From Polynucleobacter sp. Tro8-14-1 (GTDB lineage: Bacteria > Pseudomonadota > Gammaproteobacteria > Burkholderiales > Burkholderiaceae), in contig NZ_JACVPX010000005.1 of assembly GCF_018881655.1 (NCBI RefSeq), positions 124,001-188,000 of the forward strand: a DNA stretch of 64,000 nucleotides, written 5' to 3'. This document shows positions 55,085-63,814 of the stretch, in pieces. The notes beneath the pieces are model-generated. The model made no database searches and was not told the origin of the DNA. It saw nothing but the letters and a program-made list of their open reading frames with translations. The translations under genes were made by a program, and so were the position numbers. Numbering within the stretch: the stretch's first letter is position 1; each line of letters starts with the position of its first letter.

Positions 55085-56023
55085 ATGAAAAAACTCCTCA
55101 TTCTGTTAATCGTCTCGCTGGTTGGCTGTACAGTCGGCCCTCAGCGACAGGATTACCAAACGGCCATGAATGAAGGGGTAGAATCACCGTTCTTTTATAT
55201 TCCGGCGCTAAATCAAAAAGATTATGAGGATCGCACTTGGATTCTTTTGGCGGAATCTCAGTCTAAGGTCTGGTTTTATGACCCCTACACCTTAAGCGAG
55301 GATGAAGAGGGTATTGTTACTTTTGATGCATTCTTTTCCCCTAGAGAGAAAAATACTCTAGCGCCGTATAACGCTACTATCGTCGGCCCTTATCGCCAGA
55401 AGATTGATTGCTTTGCCAATTACCAGTGGTCAGAAACTCTCTACACCCAAAATATCGTTTCCAAGGCGCCTCTAGTGGGCGACACCAAGCCAGTCAATGG
55501 TTCTGGCTGGGTTAAGATTGCCCCAAGAACCGCTATGGCCTATATGCGTTCCCGAGTATGTGGCAGAAAATTTATTGATGATCAGAACATCAATTACTTT
55601 TTGTATCAAGATAGCTCATTGCCAGCCCCCGTTGCCAAGAAAGCCCCAGTTGAAGTCTTTGATGAAAAGCTTAATAAGCAGATAGCACCTCCTAAGGAAG
55701 ATGCAGTTGTTGAATCAACCGATGCGAAACCACCAGTTTTCTATGAAGTCATTAATAATGAAGTCACTATTGTTGATGTCAAGAAAGATATCCGCCAATT
55801 GAGGTTGAGCTCTTACTTCTTAAATAAAGATTTTCCTAAGCAAGCGGATTATGTATTTACGGCAAATTGCCAAAGCAATACTTATGCCCTGACCGCTCAG
55901 GGGAAAAGTGAAAAGTCTGGCGGGGCAGTTGGTGCAAAAGATTCTTTAGCGGCGGTGGCATTTAATCGTGCCTGCGGAGATCATGGCAATTACATGAAGT
56001 TAGCCAGCAAGGGAAGTAGATGA
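55085..56023 (+). CDS. Predicted lipoprotein, function unknown
   Basis: A 312-residue protein from ATG 55085, with a signal peptide and lipobox SLVGCTV near residues 11-17. The region DRTWILLAESQSKVWFYDPYTLSEDEEGIVTFDAFFSPRE and the later IDCFANYQWSETLY resemble surface-adhesin E-type domains in bacterial lipoproteins, which I suggest only tentatively. The start overlaps nothing but comes four bases after folE. The stop overlaps the next small lipoprotein gene (ATGA). There is no recognisable catalytic motif. Confidence 0.6.
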   Translation: MKKLLILLIVSLVGCTVGPQRQDYQTAMNEGVESPFFYIPALNQKDYEDRTWILLAESQSKVWFYDPYTLSEDEEGIVTFDAFFSPREKNTLAPYNATIVGPYRQKIDCFANYQWSETLYTQNIVSKAPLVGDTKPVNGSGWVKIAPRTAMAYMRSRVCGRKFIDDQNINYFLYQDSSLPAPVAKKAPVEVFDEKLNKQIAPPKEDAVVESTDAKPPVFYEVINNEVTIVDVKKDIRQLRLSSYFLNKDFPKQADYVFTANCQSNTYALTAQGKSEKSGGAVGAKDSLAAVAFNRACGDHGNYMKLASKGSR

Positions 56024-56247
56024 CAAAAGCATTATTCAGGGCAACACAAGCTTTCTGGATCATCTCCATGCTGGGGATGCTTATCGCTTGCTCCAGTTTC
56101 CCTTCTGAAAATGAGGATCCTGCAAAGAATAATAAAGCGACTTATAACAAGGACCTCAGGGACTGCCAAGAAGACTACCCAGAAGCGGGCTCAGGTGTGC
56201 ATATCAGGCAATGGATCAATTGCATGAATTTGAAGGGCTGGAAATAG
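56020..56247 (+). CDS. Small predicted lipoprotein
   Basis: A 75-residue protein with a signal sequence (WIISMLGMLIACSSFP; lipobox LIACSS near 21-26). The mature part carries two further cysteines (LRDCQEDYP and INCMNLKGWK), which could form a disulfide. It overlaps the previous lipoprotein gene by four bases, so it is co-translated with it. No known family is apparent. The coding call is supported by coupling and lipobox only. Confidence 0.6.
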   Translation: MTKALFRATQAFWIISMLGMLIACSSFPSENEDPAKNNKATYNKDLRDCQEDYPEAGSGVHIRQWINCMNLKGWK

Positions 56248-56326
56248 CTTCTCTTCGAAGTAACTTGTTTCTTTTTGGGTGTTGAAATAAGTCTTATCTT
56301 TCCCGGCAATCTTGCATTGCAATATT

Positions 56327-56341
56327 TGAGAATAATTCTCA
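56327..56341. promoter_or_regulatory. Fur-box-like palindrome upstream of HiPIP
   Basis: A perfect 7-1-7 inverted repeat TGAGAAT-A-ATTCTCA closely resembles the betaproteobacterial Fur consensus (TGATAATNATTATCA-like). It lies 133 bases before the ATG of the HiPIP gene at 56474. If functional, it would repress the gene when iron is plentiful, or act through an upstream promoter. Only sequence similarity supports this. Confidence 0.5.
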
Positions 56342-56473
56342 TCTATATCTCCATATAAATCATGGACTTACATGCTAGCTGGATAGATTAATTCTTCTCC
56401 ACTATGATCACCTTTAGTTTTTAGGGTGCATTGTCATTGCACAACATTCGCTGTTTTATTTTTTGGAGAATCC

Positions 56474-56782
56474 ATGAAAAATAGTCGTCGCCAATTTATG
56501 ATTTTGTCTGCTGCTGGTGCTTGTACATTGGCTTTGAACGGTAAAGTTCAAGCTCAAGCTATGGTTGCAGAAACTGATCCACAAGCTGCTGCATTGGGCT
56601 ATAAGGCTGATGCCTCCAAGGTAGATAAAGCAAAGTACGCTAAGTACGCTGCTGGACAGCAGTGCAGCAGCTGCGCCTTGTTCCAGGGTAAAGCTGATGC
56701 AGCTGCTGGCGGTTGTGCCTTATTTGCGGGCAAGCAAGTTTCAGCCAAGGGCTGGTGCTCTGCTTACGCTAAGAAGGCTTAA
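56474..56782 (+). CDS. High-potential iron-sulfur protein (HiPIP)
   Basis: A periplasmic 4Fe-4S electron carrier. From ATG 56474 (after GGAGAA) it has 102 residues. The twin-arginine signal SRRQFMILSAAGACTLALNGKVQAQA lies at 4-29, and the mature protein has four cysteines arranged as CSSC, GGC, and WC in QQCSSCALFQGK... GGCALFAGK... KGWCSAYAKK. It can carry electrons to cytochrome oxidase or a photosynthetic reaction centre. A terminator follows 40 bases downstream. Confidence 0.92.
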   Translation: MKNSRRQFMILSAAGACTLALNGKVQAQAMVAETDPQAAALGYKADASKVDKAKYAKYAAGQQCSSCALFQGKADAAAGGCALFAGKQVSAKGWCSAYAKKA

Positions 56783-56820
56783 TTCAAAGCTCTCAAAGCC
56801 AATCGGTATTCCGATGAATA

Positions 56821-56847
56821 AAAATGACCGCTTAGGCGGTCATTTTT
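56821..56847 (+). terminator. Rho-independent terminator after HiPIP
   Basis: Arms AAAATGACCGC (56821-56831) and GCGGTCATTTTT (56836-56847) pair over 11 bases with a four-base TTAG loop, followed by a T-rich end. It is a strong terminator for the HiPIP gene. Confidence 0.9.
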
Positions 56848-57042
56848 ATTGCCAAAAAGGACCTTATTTAAGGGGCGCTATCGTACAAGGGTAGTCCCGG
56901 CTTGTTTCTTGTAGCCATATTGAAAAACTATGCTTTAAGTACAGTTATTTCATTTGTTTCACTTATTAAATTAGTTGCATTACACTAAGTGCAGATCTTC
57001 AAAGAAAGATTGCAACTAGATATCCTCACGTATGGAGTAAAA

Positions 57043-57525
57043 ATGTCTGCAACATTGGATAGAAATATTGAAGAGCCAATATTGAATGATTCAGAGTCTG
57101 AGCTTGTGCGCTCTGCTACAAGATGCATGATGATGGCGCTTGATCACTCAAAAGCAAATAAGATTGCATTGCTTACTGAAAAAGAAAATTCTATCGGAGT
57201 GGATACACCCATCTTGGAGCTGCCGCCAAAAGTGTTGCGCTTAATAGCAAATGTGCTTGGCTCTATGGCGGAGAAAAAGCCTATTTTTCTAGTGCCTCAA
57301 GGCCACTTGTTAACGACTGTTGAGGCGGCTCAAATCTTAAATGTTTCTAGACCATTTCTGACCAAGCTTTTAAAGGATAAGAAAATCAGATTCACTATGG
57401 TGGGATCTCATAGAAGGGTGGCGTATGAGGATTTATTGGAATACAAATCTAAGATGAGGTTTGAACGAGAGGTTGCCATGCAAGAAATGGCTGATCAAGC
57501 TCAAGAATTAAACTTAGGCTACTAA
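57043..57525 (+). CDS. Excisionase-type helix-turn-helix protein (antitoxin of a PIN system)
   Basis: A 160-residue protein from ATG 57043, with GGAG six bases before. Its middle/C-terminal part has HLLTTVEAAQILNVSRPFLTKLLKDKKIRFTMVGSHRRVAYEDLLEYKSK (about 90-138), the winged HTH of the excisionase/MerR-like family. The N-terminal 80 residues have no clear domain. It lies four bases upstream of a PIN gene, and this pairing occurs in toxin-antitoxin loci of this type. It would serve as DNA-binding antitoxin. The partner is frameshifted. Confidence 0.78.
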   Translation: MSATLDRNIEEPILNDSESELVRSATRCMMMALDHSKANKIALLTEKENSIGVDTPILELPPKVLRLIANVLGSMAEKKPIFLVPQGHLLTTVEAAQILNVSRPFLTKLLKDKKIRFTMVGSHRRVAYEDLLEYKSKMRFEREVAMQEMADQAQELNLGY

Positions 57526-57529
57526 ATCG

Positions 57530-58113
57530 ATGGCGGGTACGGCAAGATACACGGCAATACTGGATGCAAATGTCATGTATCCAGTCAATGTGTTCGATAT
57601 CCTTGCGCAGTTTTGTATTGAGGGTTTATTCACTGCAAAATGGTCTCAAGATATAGATGAAGAATGGACTCGAAACCTTCTTCTCGATAGAGTTGATTTA
57701 ATGCCAGAGCAGGTTCTTAAGAGGTGCAATAGACAGAGGGTAGCTATTCCCGACTGGGAAGTAGAAAAAGAAAAGTATCAATCTTTAATTGAGGCCCTTG
57801 ATCTACCTGACATGGATGACAGACATGTTTTAGCTGCTGCAATTGCTGGGCATGCTGATAGCATGTTACCTTTAATGTCAAAGATTTTCCAAGTCACGTA
57901 TTGGATCAATACAATATTGAAGCAATTCATCCTGATGACTTTATTTGCCATCAATTGGATCTCATTCCCTATCAAGCGTTAACGGCAATTAAGCATATAC
58001 GCTTAAGATTAAAAAATCCCCCATACTCTGCGCAAGAATTGCTCGATAGTTATGGGAGGTCAGGACTAGTATCGACAGTGGCAAAGCTAAAAGAAGCAAT
58101 AGAGCTCATTTAA
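57530..58113 (+). pseudogene. Frameshifted PIN-domain toxin
   Basis: Two overlapping frames together make one PIN-domain protein. The first frame begins MAGTARYTAILDANVMYPVNVFDIL and keeps the acidic residues of ILDANV, DIDEEW and DMDDRHVLAAA. Near 57863-57865 the frame shifts: restoring one base there continues as V-T-F-N-V-K-D-F-P-S-H-V-L-D-Q-Y, the typical end of the PIN active site, and runs to 58113 (KLKEAIELI). As given, the first frame ends early at 57982 and lacks the final Asp. A sequencing error is possible. Confidence 0.8.
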
Positions 58114-58178
58114 GTGCTCAAGAGTGTAGAAATGCAGTATTTAATGAATTACAGAATTAAAAGGGTGAATGTAAAGAA

Positions 58179-58722
58179 ATGAAAAATACCGTTCGGAATC
58201 TGGCGAGGCGCTATTCCTTTTATTTGGGTGGCGATCAACCGCTGGTTACCTGGCATGAGCGTTTCCGTTCAGCCATCGGGGCTTTTATAGGGCTGATGTT
58301 AGTTATTACTATCGCTATGTACCTTAGAGAGCTTAGTGGTATCGATGAATGGCTAATGGCCTCACTGGGAGCAAGCGCTTTATTGGTCTTCGTTCTGCCT
58401 GGTAGTCCAATGGCTCAGCCTTGGGCTGTTATTGCTGGTAATACTCTGTCTGCCTTAGTTGGGGTGAGTTGTGCAATCCTGTTTTCAAGCCCTTTATTGG
58501 CCCTACCAATGGCTGCTGCACTGTCAATATTGGGAATGTTTATGCTGCGCTGCTTGCATCCACCAGCAGCGGCAGTGGCTTTAATTGCGGTTTTGGGGGG
58601 GCATAACGCACTACCGCTATGCCTTTTTCCCGGTGATGGTGGATTCAGCGTTATTAATACTGGTTGGGGCGGTCTTCAGTAATTTGACCGGTAAACCTTA
58701 CCCCAATAGGCCGCCTAAATAA
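58179..58722 (+). pseudogene. HPP family membrane protein with frameshift at a G7 run
   Basis: The first frame gives a 167-residue protein with HPP-family features: an N-terminal basic stretch, then four membrane helices and the LRCLHPPAAAVALIAVLGG motif near residues 128-142. At 58595-58601, a run of seven G, the frame changes. Using six G, the protein continues I-T-H-Y-R-Y-A-F-F-P-V-M-V-D-S and a last helix LLILVGAVFSNLTGKPYPNRPPK, ending at 58720-58722, about 180 residues, the family length. As given, translation ends at 58682 with an unrelated tail. Family members transport nitrite or other ions in plants, and bacterial roles are unclear. Confidence 0.75.
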
Positions 58723-58749
58723 CAGGCAGCTATAACTCAAGACAAGTCT

Positions 58750-58899
58750 TTATTTGCTGATTCTGCTGGCTGCGATTGAGGCTTTGCAGTCCTTAATGCC
58801 ATAGTTTTGGTATTTGCCGGCATTTTCTTTGCGAATGGATTGGCCGCACTCAGTCAAAGAGTTGCGTAAGTTGATTTTGGGGATATTGCCTGTTGTCAT
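58750..58899 (-). CDS. Small ORF, 49 residues, unknown function
   Basis: Found by reading the gap before manC. The protein MTTGNIPKINLRNSLTECGQ continues with SIRKENAGKYQNYGIKDCKA and ends SIAASRISK. The ATG (58897-58899 on the complement) is preceded by ACGGAGTCAATC, a good ribosome binding site at seven bases. It is basic, has two cysteines and no membrane segment. No homology can be assigned. The coding call rests on the ribosome binding site and the intact frame, which is weak evidence. Confidence 0.45.
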   Translation of the reverse strand: MTTGNIPKINLRNSLTECGQSIRKENAGKYQNYGIKDCKASIAASRISK

Positions 58900-59124
58900 G
58901 ATTGACTCCGTAATAAGTGGTTTTCATTGTGAATTTAAGCCCCAAGGACCCTCATTAAGATCTAGGCTTTGGGCTTAATAGCGCTATCTTGCGCTGCTGA
59001 TAATTCTAGTGAGTTTTTTTGGGTTTGGGGGTAATCATGGGTTAAGTGGAGTTAAATCCATTGTTAACCCCTAGTTTCATGAAAATAGCCGCTTAAAACC
59101 TTTAAAATCATCCGATATTTACAA

Positions 59125-59140
59125 AAAGCATAAATGCTTT
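59125..59140. repeat. Short inverted repeat before manC
   Basis: Perfect seven-base arms AAAGCAT (59125-59131) and ATGCTTT (59134-59140) with a two-base centre, ending 12 bases before the manC ATG at 59153. It is in the likely 5' untranslated region. The rest of 58900-59152 contains no gene that I can support. Confidence 0.4.
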
Positions 59141-59152
59141 GCTAATTCATTA

Positions 59153-60667
59153 ATGAGCTCAACCAAACTGTCAGCTAATACCGTTATCCCAGTCATCCTT
59201 TGTGGAGGGTCTGGAACACGTCTTTGGCCGTTATCGCGCGCAGGCTTTCCGAAGCAGTTTTTAGTATTGTCTGGTGATGACTCTGGCAAGAGCTTATTTC
59301 AGCAGGCAGTTGAGCGTTTAAATACGCTCTCTAAGAATAATATTGGGCCCACATTAATTGTGACCAATGAAGAGCATCGCTTCTTGGTGCTGGATCAATT
59401 ACGAGAAATGCCTAGCATTCAAGCAACTTTGCTTTTAGAGCCAGAGGGTCGTAATACGGCACCGGCATTAAGCTTGGCTGCTTTGTACGCTAGCGAGCAA
59501 AAAGATAGCAGTGGCAAGCCCATTGATCCGATCTTGGTCATTACACCGGCAGATCAAACAATACAAAATGGTGCGGCGTTTACTAAAGCACTCAATGAAT
59601 GTGTCGAAGTTGTCAAAGCAGACTCCAGCGCAAAGACGATTGCCATCTTAGGTATTACGGCAAGCGCCCCAGAAACGGGTTATGGCTATATTAAGAAAAT
59701 GGGCCAGCAAGGATCTCATGGTGAATACACCGTTGAGCAATTTGTAGAAAAGCCTGATGCCAAGACTGCGCAAAGTTATTTAGACAACGGCAATTACTTT
59801 TGGAATGGCGGCATGTTTGTGTTGCGCGCCAGTACTTGGCTTGCCGCTTTGAAGGAATTCCGCTCCGATATTTATGGTGCGACCGAGACTGCTTGGGTTG
59901 CGCGTAAGGTAGATCGCGCGGGTGATACCGAGTTTGTTCGTCCCGATAAAGACATCTTTAAAACGATTCCGAGCGAATCAATTGACTATGCAGTCATTGA
60001 AAAATGTCCTGGTAATGCAAGCAGTCAGTTCAGCATCAAGATGGTCGAACTCAATGCGGGCTGGAATGACTTAGGTGCATGGGATGCAGTTTGGCAAGTG
60101 GGTAAAAAAGATGATCAAGGTAATGTTACCTCTGGCGATACACTGCTGAGTGATGCTAGCAATTCCTTAGTGCATGCTAGTAGCCGTCTTGTGAGCGCAG
60201 TCGGTGTTGATAACTTAGTCATCATTGAAACCGCTGATGCTGTATTGGTTGCACACCGCTCCAATAGCCAGGATGTGAAGCACATCGTTAATCAGCTAGA
60301 AAAACAAAAGCGTGAAGAAAAGAATCTTCACCGCAAGGTGGCAAGGCCCTGGGGTTGGTATGACAGTGTGGATGAGGGTGAACGCTTTAAGGTCAAGCGC
60401 ATTCAGGTAAAGCCAGGCGCAAGTCTATCTTTGCAAATGCATCACCATCGTGCCGAGCACTGGATTGTGGTTAAAGGTACTGCTGAGATTACCAATGGTG
60501 AAAAAGTCATTTTGCTCTCTGAAAATCAAAGTACCTATATACCGCAGGGCCAAACTCATCGCCTTGCTAATCCAGGAAAAACTCCATTGGAGATCATCGA
60601 GGTTCAGTCTGGTAGTTACCTGGGTGAAGACGATATTGTCCGTTTTGAAGATAACTACGGACGCTAA
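59153..60667 (+). CDS. manC: Mannose-1-phosphate guanylyltransferase / mannose-6-phosphate isomerase
   Basis: Bifunctional enzyme that supplies GDP-mannose. It is 504 residues. The N-terminal guanylyltransferase has PVILCGGSGTRLWPLSRAGFPKQFL near 11-35 and the FVEKPDAKTAQSYL block. The C-terminal cupin-type isomerase contains GWYDSVDEGERFKVKRIQVKPG and the metal-binding LQMHHHRAEHWIVVKGTAEI near 425-445. It is the first gene of the GDP-fucose operon. Confidence 0.96.
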   Translation: MSSTKLSANTVIPVILCGGSGTRLWPLSRAGFPKQFLVLSGDDSGKSLFQQAVERLNTLSKNNIGPTLIVTNEEHRFLVLDQLREMPSIQATLLLEPEGRNTAPALSLAALYASEQKDSSGKPIDPILVITPADQTIQNGAAFTKALNECVEVVKADSSAKTIAILGITASAPETGYGYIKKMGQQGSHGEYTVEQFVEKPDAKTAQSYLDNGNYFWNGGMFVLRASTWLAALKEFRSDIYGATETAWVARKVDRAGDTEFVRPDKDIFKTIPSESIDYAVIEKCPGNASSQFSIKMVELNAGWNDLGAWDAVWQVGKKDDQGNVTSGDTLLSDASNSLVHASSRLVSAVGVDNLVIIETADAVLVAHRSNSQDVKHIVNQLEKQKREEKNLHRKVARPWGWYDSVDEGERFKVKRIQVKPGASLSLQMHHHRAEHWIVVKGTAEITNGEKVILLSENQSTYIPQGQTHRLANPGKTPLEIIEVQSGSYLGEDDIVRFEDNYGR

Positions 60668-60691
60668 ATAGCTCAGTCACTAAATTAATCA

Positions 60692-61672
60692 ATGAATCAA
60701 TCAAATAATTCAAGCGGCACTGGTAAATGTGTTGCACTCATTTGTGGGGTAAGCGGTCAGGATGGCAGTTATTTAGCCAAGCTATTGCTAGATAAAGGCT
60801 ATGAGGTATTCGGTACTTCGCGCGATGCCCAAGGCTCATCTTTCGGTAACCTGAAAAAATTAGGCATAGCAGATCGTATTAAATATATTTCTATGGTGCC
60901 TGAGGACTTTCGCAGTATCTTGGTCGCATTAAGAAAAAGTAACCCTGATGAGATCTACTATCTCGCAGGTCAATCTTCTGTAGGTCTCTCTTTTGAGCAG
61001 CCTGCAGAAACGATTCAGAGTATTACGATGGGCACCCTCAATATTCTTGAAGGATGTCGGATGATGGATAAGCAGATCAAGATCTATCACGCCGGTTCAG
61101 GAGAGTGCTTTGGTGATACCAAGGGCGAGCCTGCAACTGAAAGTACCCCGTTCTATCCCATGAGCCCCTATGCGGTTGCTAAAAGCTCAGCCTATTGGTT
61201 AGTAAATAACTATCGTGATGCTTATGGCCTATTTGCTTGCACGGGAATTCTGTTTAACCACGAATCCCCATTGCGTCCAGAGCGTTTTGTAACTCAAAAA
61301 ATTATTCACTCTGTTAAGCGAATCTCGGAAGGCAGTCAAGATAAGCTCAGCTTAGGTCGCCTAGATATTTCTAGAGATTGGGGCTGGGCCCCAGAATATG
61401 TAGAGGCAATGTGGCTCATGTTGCAACAAGAAAAGCCACAAGACTTTGTTATCGCTACTGGCACCACAATTACCTTGGAAGATTTTGTAAAAGCAGTATT
61501 TGATCAGGCCGGCCTCAACTGGAAGGATCATGTAGTTCAAGATCCAAGCCTCTTCCGCCCAACAGATTTAGCGATCGGTCGCGCTGATCCAAGCAAGGCA
61601 TTGAAAGAGCTTGGTTGGAAAGCGTCAACCCAAGGAATTAATGTAGTTCAAAAAATGTATCAATCAATTTAA
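60692..61672 (+). CDS. GDP-mannose 4,6-dehydratase-like SDR (paralogue)
   Basis: A 326-residue extended SDR. It has [25 protein letters not shown] near 19-43, HAGSGECFGDTKGEPATES and the catalytic SPYAVAKSSAYWLV (Tyr-x3-Lys). The layout and the ILFNHESPLRPERFVTQKI block match GDP-mannose 4,6-dehydratases. Compared with the next gene, it lacks the [18 protein letters not shown] cofactor loop, carrying GTSRDAQGSSFGNLKKLGI instead. It may act on GDP-mannose or make a different GDP-sugar. The gene pair has 27 bases between them. Confidence 0.75.
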   Translation: MNQSNNSSGTGKCVALICGVSGQDGSYLAKLLLDKGYEVFGTSRDAQGSSFGNLKKLGIADRIKYISMVPEDFRSILVALRKSNPDEIYYLAGQSSVGLSFEQPAETIQSITMGTLNILEGCRMMDKQIKIYHAGSGECFGDTKGEPATESTPFYPMSPYAVAKSSAYWLVNNYRDAYGLFACTGILFNHESPLRPERFVTQKIIHSVKRISEGSQDKLSLGRLDISRDWGWAPEYVEAMWLMLQQEKPQDFVIATGTTITLEDFVKAVFDQAGLNWKDHVVQDPSLFRPTDLAIGRADPSKALKELGWKASTQGINVVQKMYQSI

Positions 61673-61699
61673 TTAATAAAAACACTAATTCACAACACT

Positions 61700-62830
61700 A
61701 TGAATACGAAATCAAAAGTTGCCCTTATTACTGGTATTACCGGACAAGACGGTTCTTACCTAGCTGAGTTTTTATTGGAAAAGGGGTATGTCGTTCATGG
61801 TATTAAACGCCGTGCATCATCATTCAATACTGATCGCATCGACCATCTCTATCAAGATCCCCATGTTAATCACCCAAACTTGATTCTGCATTATGGTGAC
61901 TTAACTGATACCAGTAACTTGGTGCGCATCATTCAAGAGAGTCAGCCTGATGAAATTTATAACTTGGGCGCGCAGTCTCACGTAGCGGTTTCTTTTGAGT
62001 CTCCTGAGTACACTGCCGATGTTGATGCAATGGGGCCATTGCGTATCTTGGAAGCTATTCGTATTCTGGGCCTAGAAAAGAAAACCCGTTTCTATCAAGC
62101 ATCTACTTCTGAGCTCTATGGCTTGGTTCAAGAAATTCCACAAAAAGAGACTACGCCTTTTTATCCAAGAAGCCCTTATGCGGTAGCTAAGCTATACGCC
62201 TATTGGATCACTGTGAACTATCGCGAGGGTTATGGCATGTATGCCTGTAACGGTATTTTGTTTAATCATGAGTCTAAGCGTCGTGGTGAGACTTTTGTGA
62301 CTCGCAAAGTGACTCGTGGCTTGGCTAATATTGCTCAAGGTCTTGAGAAATTCTTATTCATGGGCAATATCGATGCTTTGCGTGATTGGGGTCATGCTAA
62401 AGATTACGTACGCATGCAATGGTTGATGTTGCAACAAGACAAACCGGATGACTTTGTGATTGCCACTGGTGTGCAGTTCACCGTGCGTGAATTTATTACT
62501 CGTAGCGCAAAGCAGCTTGGTATCACCATGCGTTTTGAGGGTGAAGCGGAGAATGAAAAAGGCATTGTTGCAGCCATTGAGGGTGATAAAGCCCCTGCAT
62601 TGAAGGTTGGCGATGTAATCGTGCAGATTGATCCACGCTACTACCGTCCTACTGAAGTAGAAACTCTATTGGGTGATCCAACGAAGGCTAAAGAGAAATT
62701 GGGCTGGGTTCCTGAAATCACTCTAGATGAAATGATTGTTGAGATGGTTGCTAATGACTTGGACCAAGCTAGACAACATGCTTTATTACAGAAACATGGC
62801 TACTCAGTAGCAGTTGGTAAAGAAAATTAA
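61700..62830 (+). CDS. gmd: GDP-mannose 4,6-dehydratase
   Basis: Forms GDP-4-keto-6-deoxymannose from GDP-mannose, the first step towards GDP-L-fucose. It is 376 residues. Key blocks are [21 protein letters not shown] at 10-30, [21 protein letters not shown], the catalytic [17 protein letters not shown] and [26 protein letters not shown] segment about 285-310 ([31 protein letters not shown]) with an inserted acidic stretch is normal for this group. It lies upstream of fcl, with nine bases between. Confidence 0.96.
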   Translation: MNTKSKVALITGITGQDGSYLAEFLLEKGYVVHGIKRRASSFNTDRIDHLYQDPHVNHPNLILHYGDLTDTSNLVRIIQESQPDEIYNLGAQSHVAVSFESPEYTADVDAMGPLRILEAIRILGLEKKTRFYQASTSELYGLVQEIPQKETTPFYPRSPYAVAKLYAYWITVNYREGYGMYACNGILFNHESKRRGETFVTRKVTRGLANIAQGLEKFLFMGNIDALRDWGHAKDYVRMQWLMLQQDKPDDFVIATGVQFTVREFITRSAKQLGITMRFEGEAENEKGIVAAIEGDKAPALKVGDVIVQIDPRYYRPTEVETLLGDPTKAKEKLGWVPEITLDEMIVEMVANDLDQARQHALLQKHGYSVAVGKEN

Positions 62831-62839
62831 GCAATTTTT

Positions 62840-63814
62840 ATGGACTTAAGCCAAAAAATTTATGTTGCGGGCCATCGCGGAATGGTGGGTTCAGCCATTG
62901 TCCGCAATTTGCAGGCTAAAGGCCATACTAATATCGTCACAAGAACTCATGCCCAATTAGATCTCACTAATCAAGCTGCGGTTGCCGAGTTCTTTGCCGC
63001 TGAGAAGCCTGATCAGGTCTATTTAGCTGCTGCAAAAGTAGGAGGCATTTATGCCAACAATACTTTTCCGGCGGAGTTTATTTATGACAACCTGATGGTG
63101 CAGAACAACGTGATCCATCAAGCATTTTCAAATGGCGTCAAGAGGTTGTTGTTCTTGGGTTCAAGCTGTATTTATCCGAAATTGGCACCTCAGCCTATGA
63201 ATGAAGACGCTTTGTTAATGGGTAAGTTAGAGCCCACTAATGAGCCTTATGCCATTGCCAAAATTGCTGGTATCAAGATGTGTGAAAGTTATAACCGCCA
63301 GTATGGCCAGTCACATGGAGTGGACTACCGCTCAGTGATGCCTACCAACCTTTATGGCCCTGGTGATAACTACCATCCTGAAAATAGTCATGTGATCCCT
63401 GCGCTGATTAGAAGGTTTCATGAGGCTAAAGTAGGCAATACGCCTGAAGTGTTGATTTGGGGAACTGGTACGCCTAAGCGCGAGTTCTTGTACGTTGACG
63501 ACATGGCTGCCGCTTCAGTATTTGTCATGAACTTAGATAAGTCTACTTATGATCAGCATACCGATCCAATGCAAAGTCATATTAATGTGGGTTTTGGTAG
63601 CGATATCTCTATTGCTGAGTTGGCGAATGCGGTAAGCCGGGCGGTTGGCTATCAAGGAAAGATTGGTTTTGATGTCACTAAGCCTGATGGCACTCCACGT
63701 AAGTGGATGGATTCATCCAGATTAAATGGTTTGGGCTGGGCTCCAAAAGTTCAGTTAACTGAAGGCCTAAAACAGGCTTATGCAGAATTTTTGCTGGGAC
63801 ATAGAGATGCCTGA
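62840..63814 (+). CDS. fcl: GDP-L-fucose synthase
   Basis: Epimerises and reduces the gmd product to GDP-L-fucose. It is 324 residues, with [18 protein letters not shown] near 6-23, [20 protein letters not shown] near 103-122, the catalytic [17 protein letters not shown] and [15 protein letters not shown]. It completes GDP-fucose production, the donor for the GT11 and GT10 fucosyltransferases at 11.7-13.7 kb. Its stop overlaps the next gene by eight bases. Confidence 0.96.
   Translation: MDLSQKIYVAGHRGMVGSAIVRNLQAKGHTNIVTRTHAQLDLTNQAAVAEFFAAEKPDQVYLAAAKVGGIYANNTFPAEFIYDNLMVQNNVIHQAFSNGVKRLLFLGSSCIYPKLAPQPMNEDALLMGKLEPTNEPYAIAKIAGIKMCESYNRQYGQSHGVDYRSVMPTNLYGPGDNYHPENSHVIPALIRRFHEAKVGNTPEVLIWGTGTPKREFLYVDDMAAASVFVMNLDKSTYDQHTDPMQSHINVGFGSDISIAELANAVSRAVGYQGKIGFDVTKPDGTPRKWMDSSRLNGLGWAPKVQLTEGLKQAYAEFLLGHRDA

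Noticed and set aside
56976..56993. Operator before the HTH-PIN locus
   Set aside because: TGCATT and AGTGCA around 56976-56993 pair only partly (five of six), too weak to list as a site.
57530..58113. Programmed frameshift in the PIN gene
   Set aside because: The site near 57864 has no slippery heptamer or downstream hairpin that I can see, so a simple indel is more likely.
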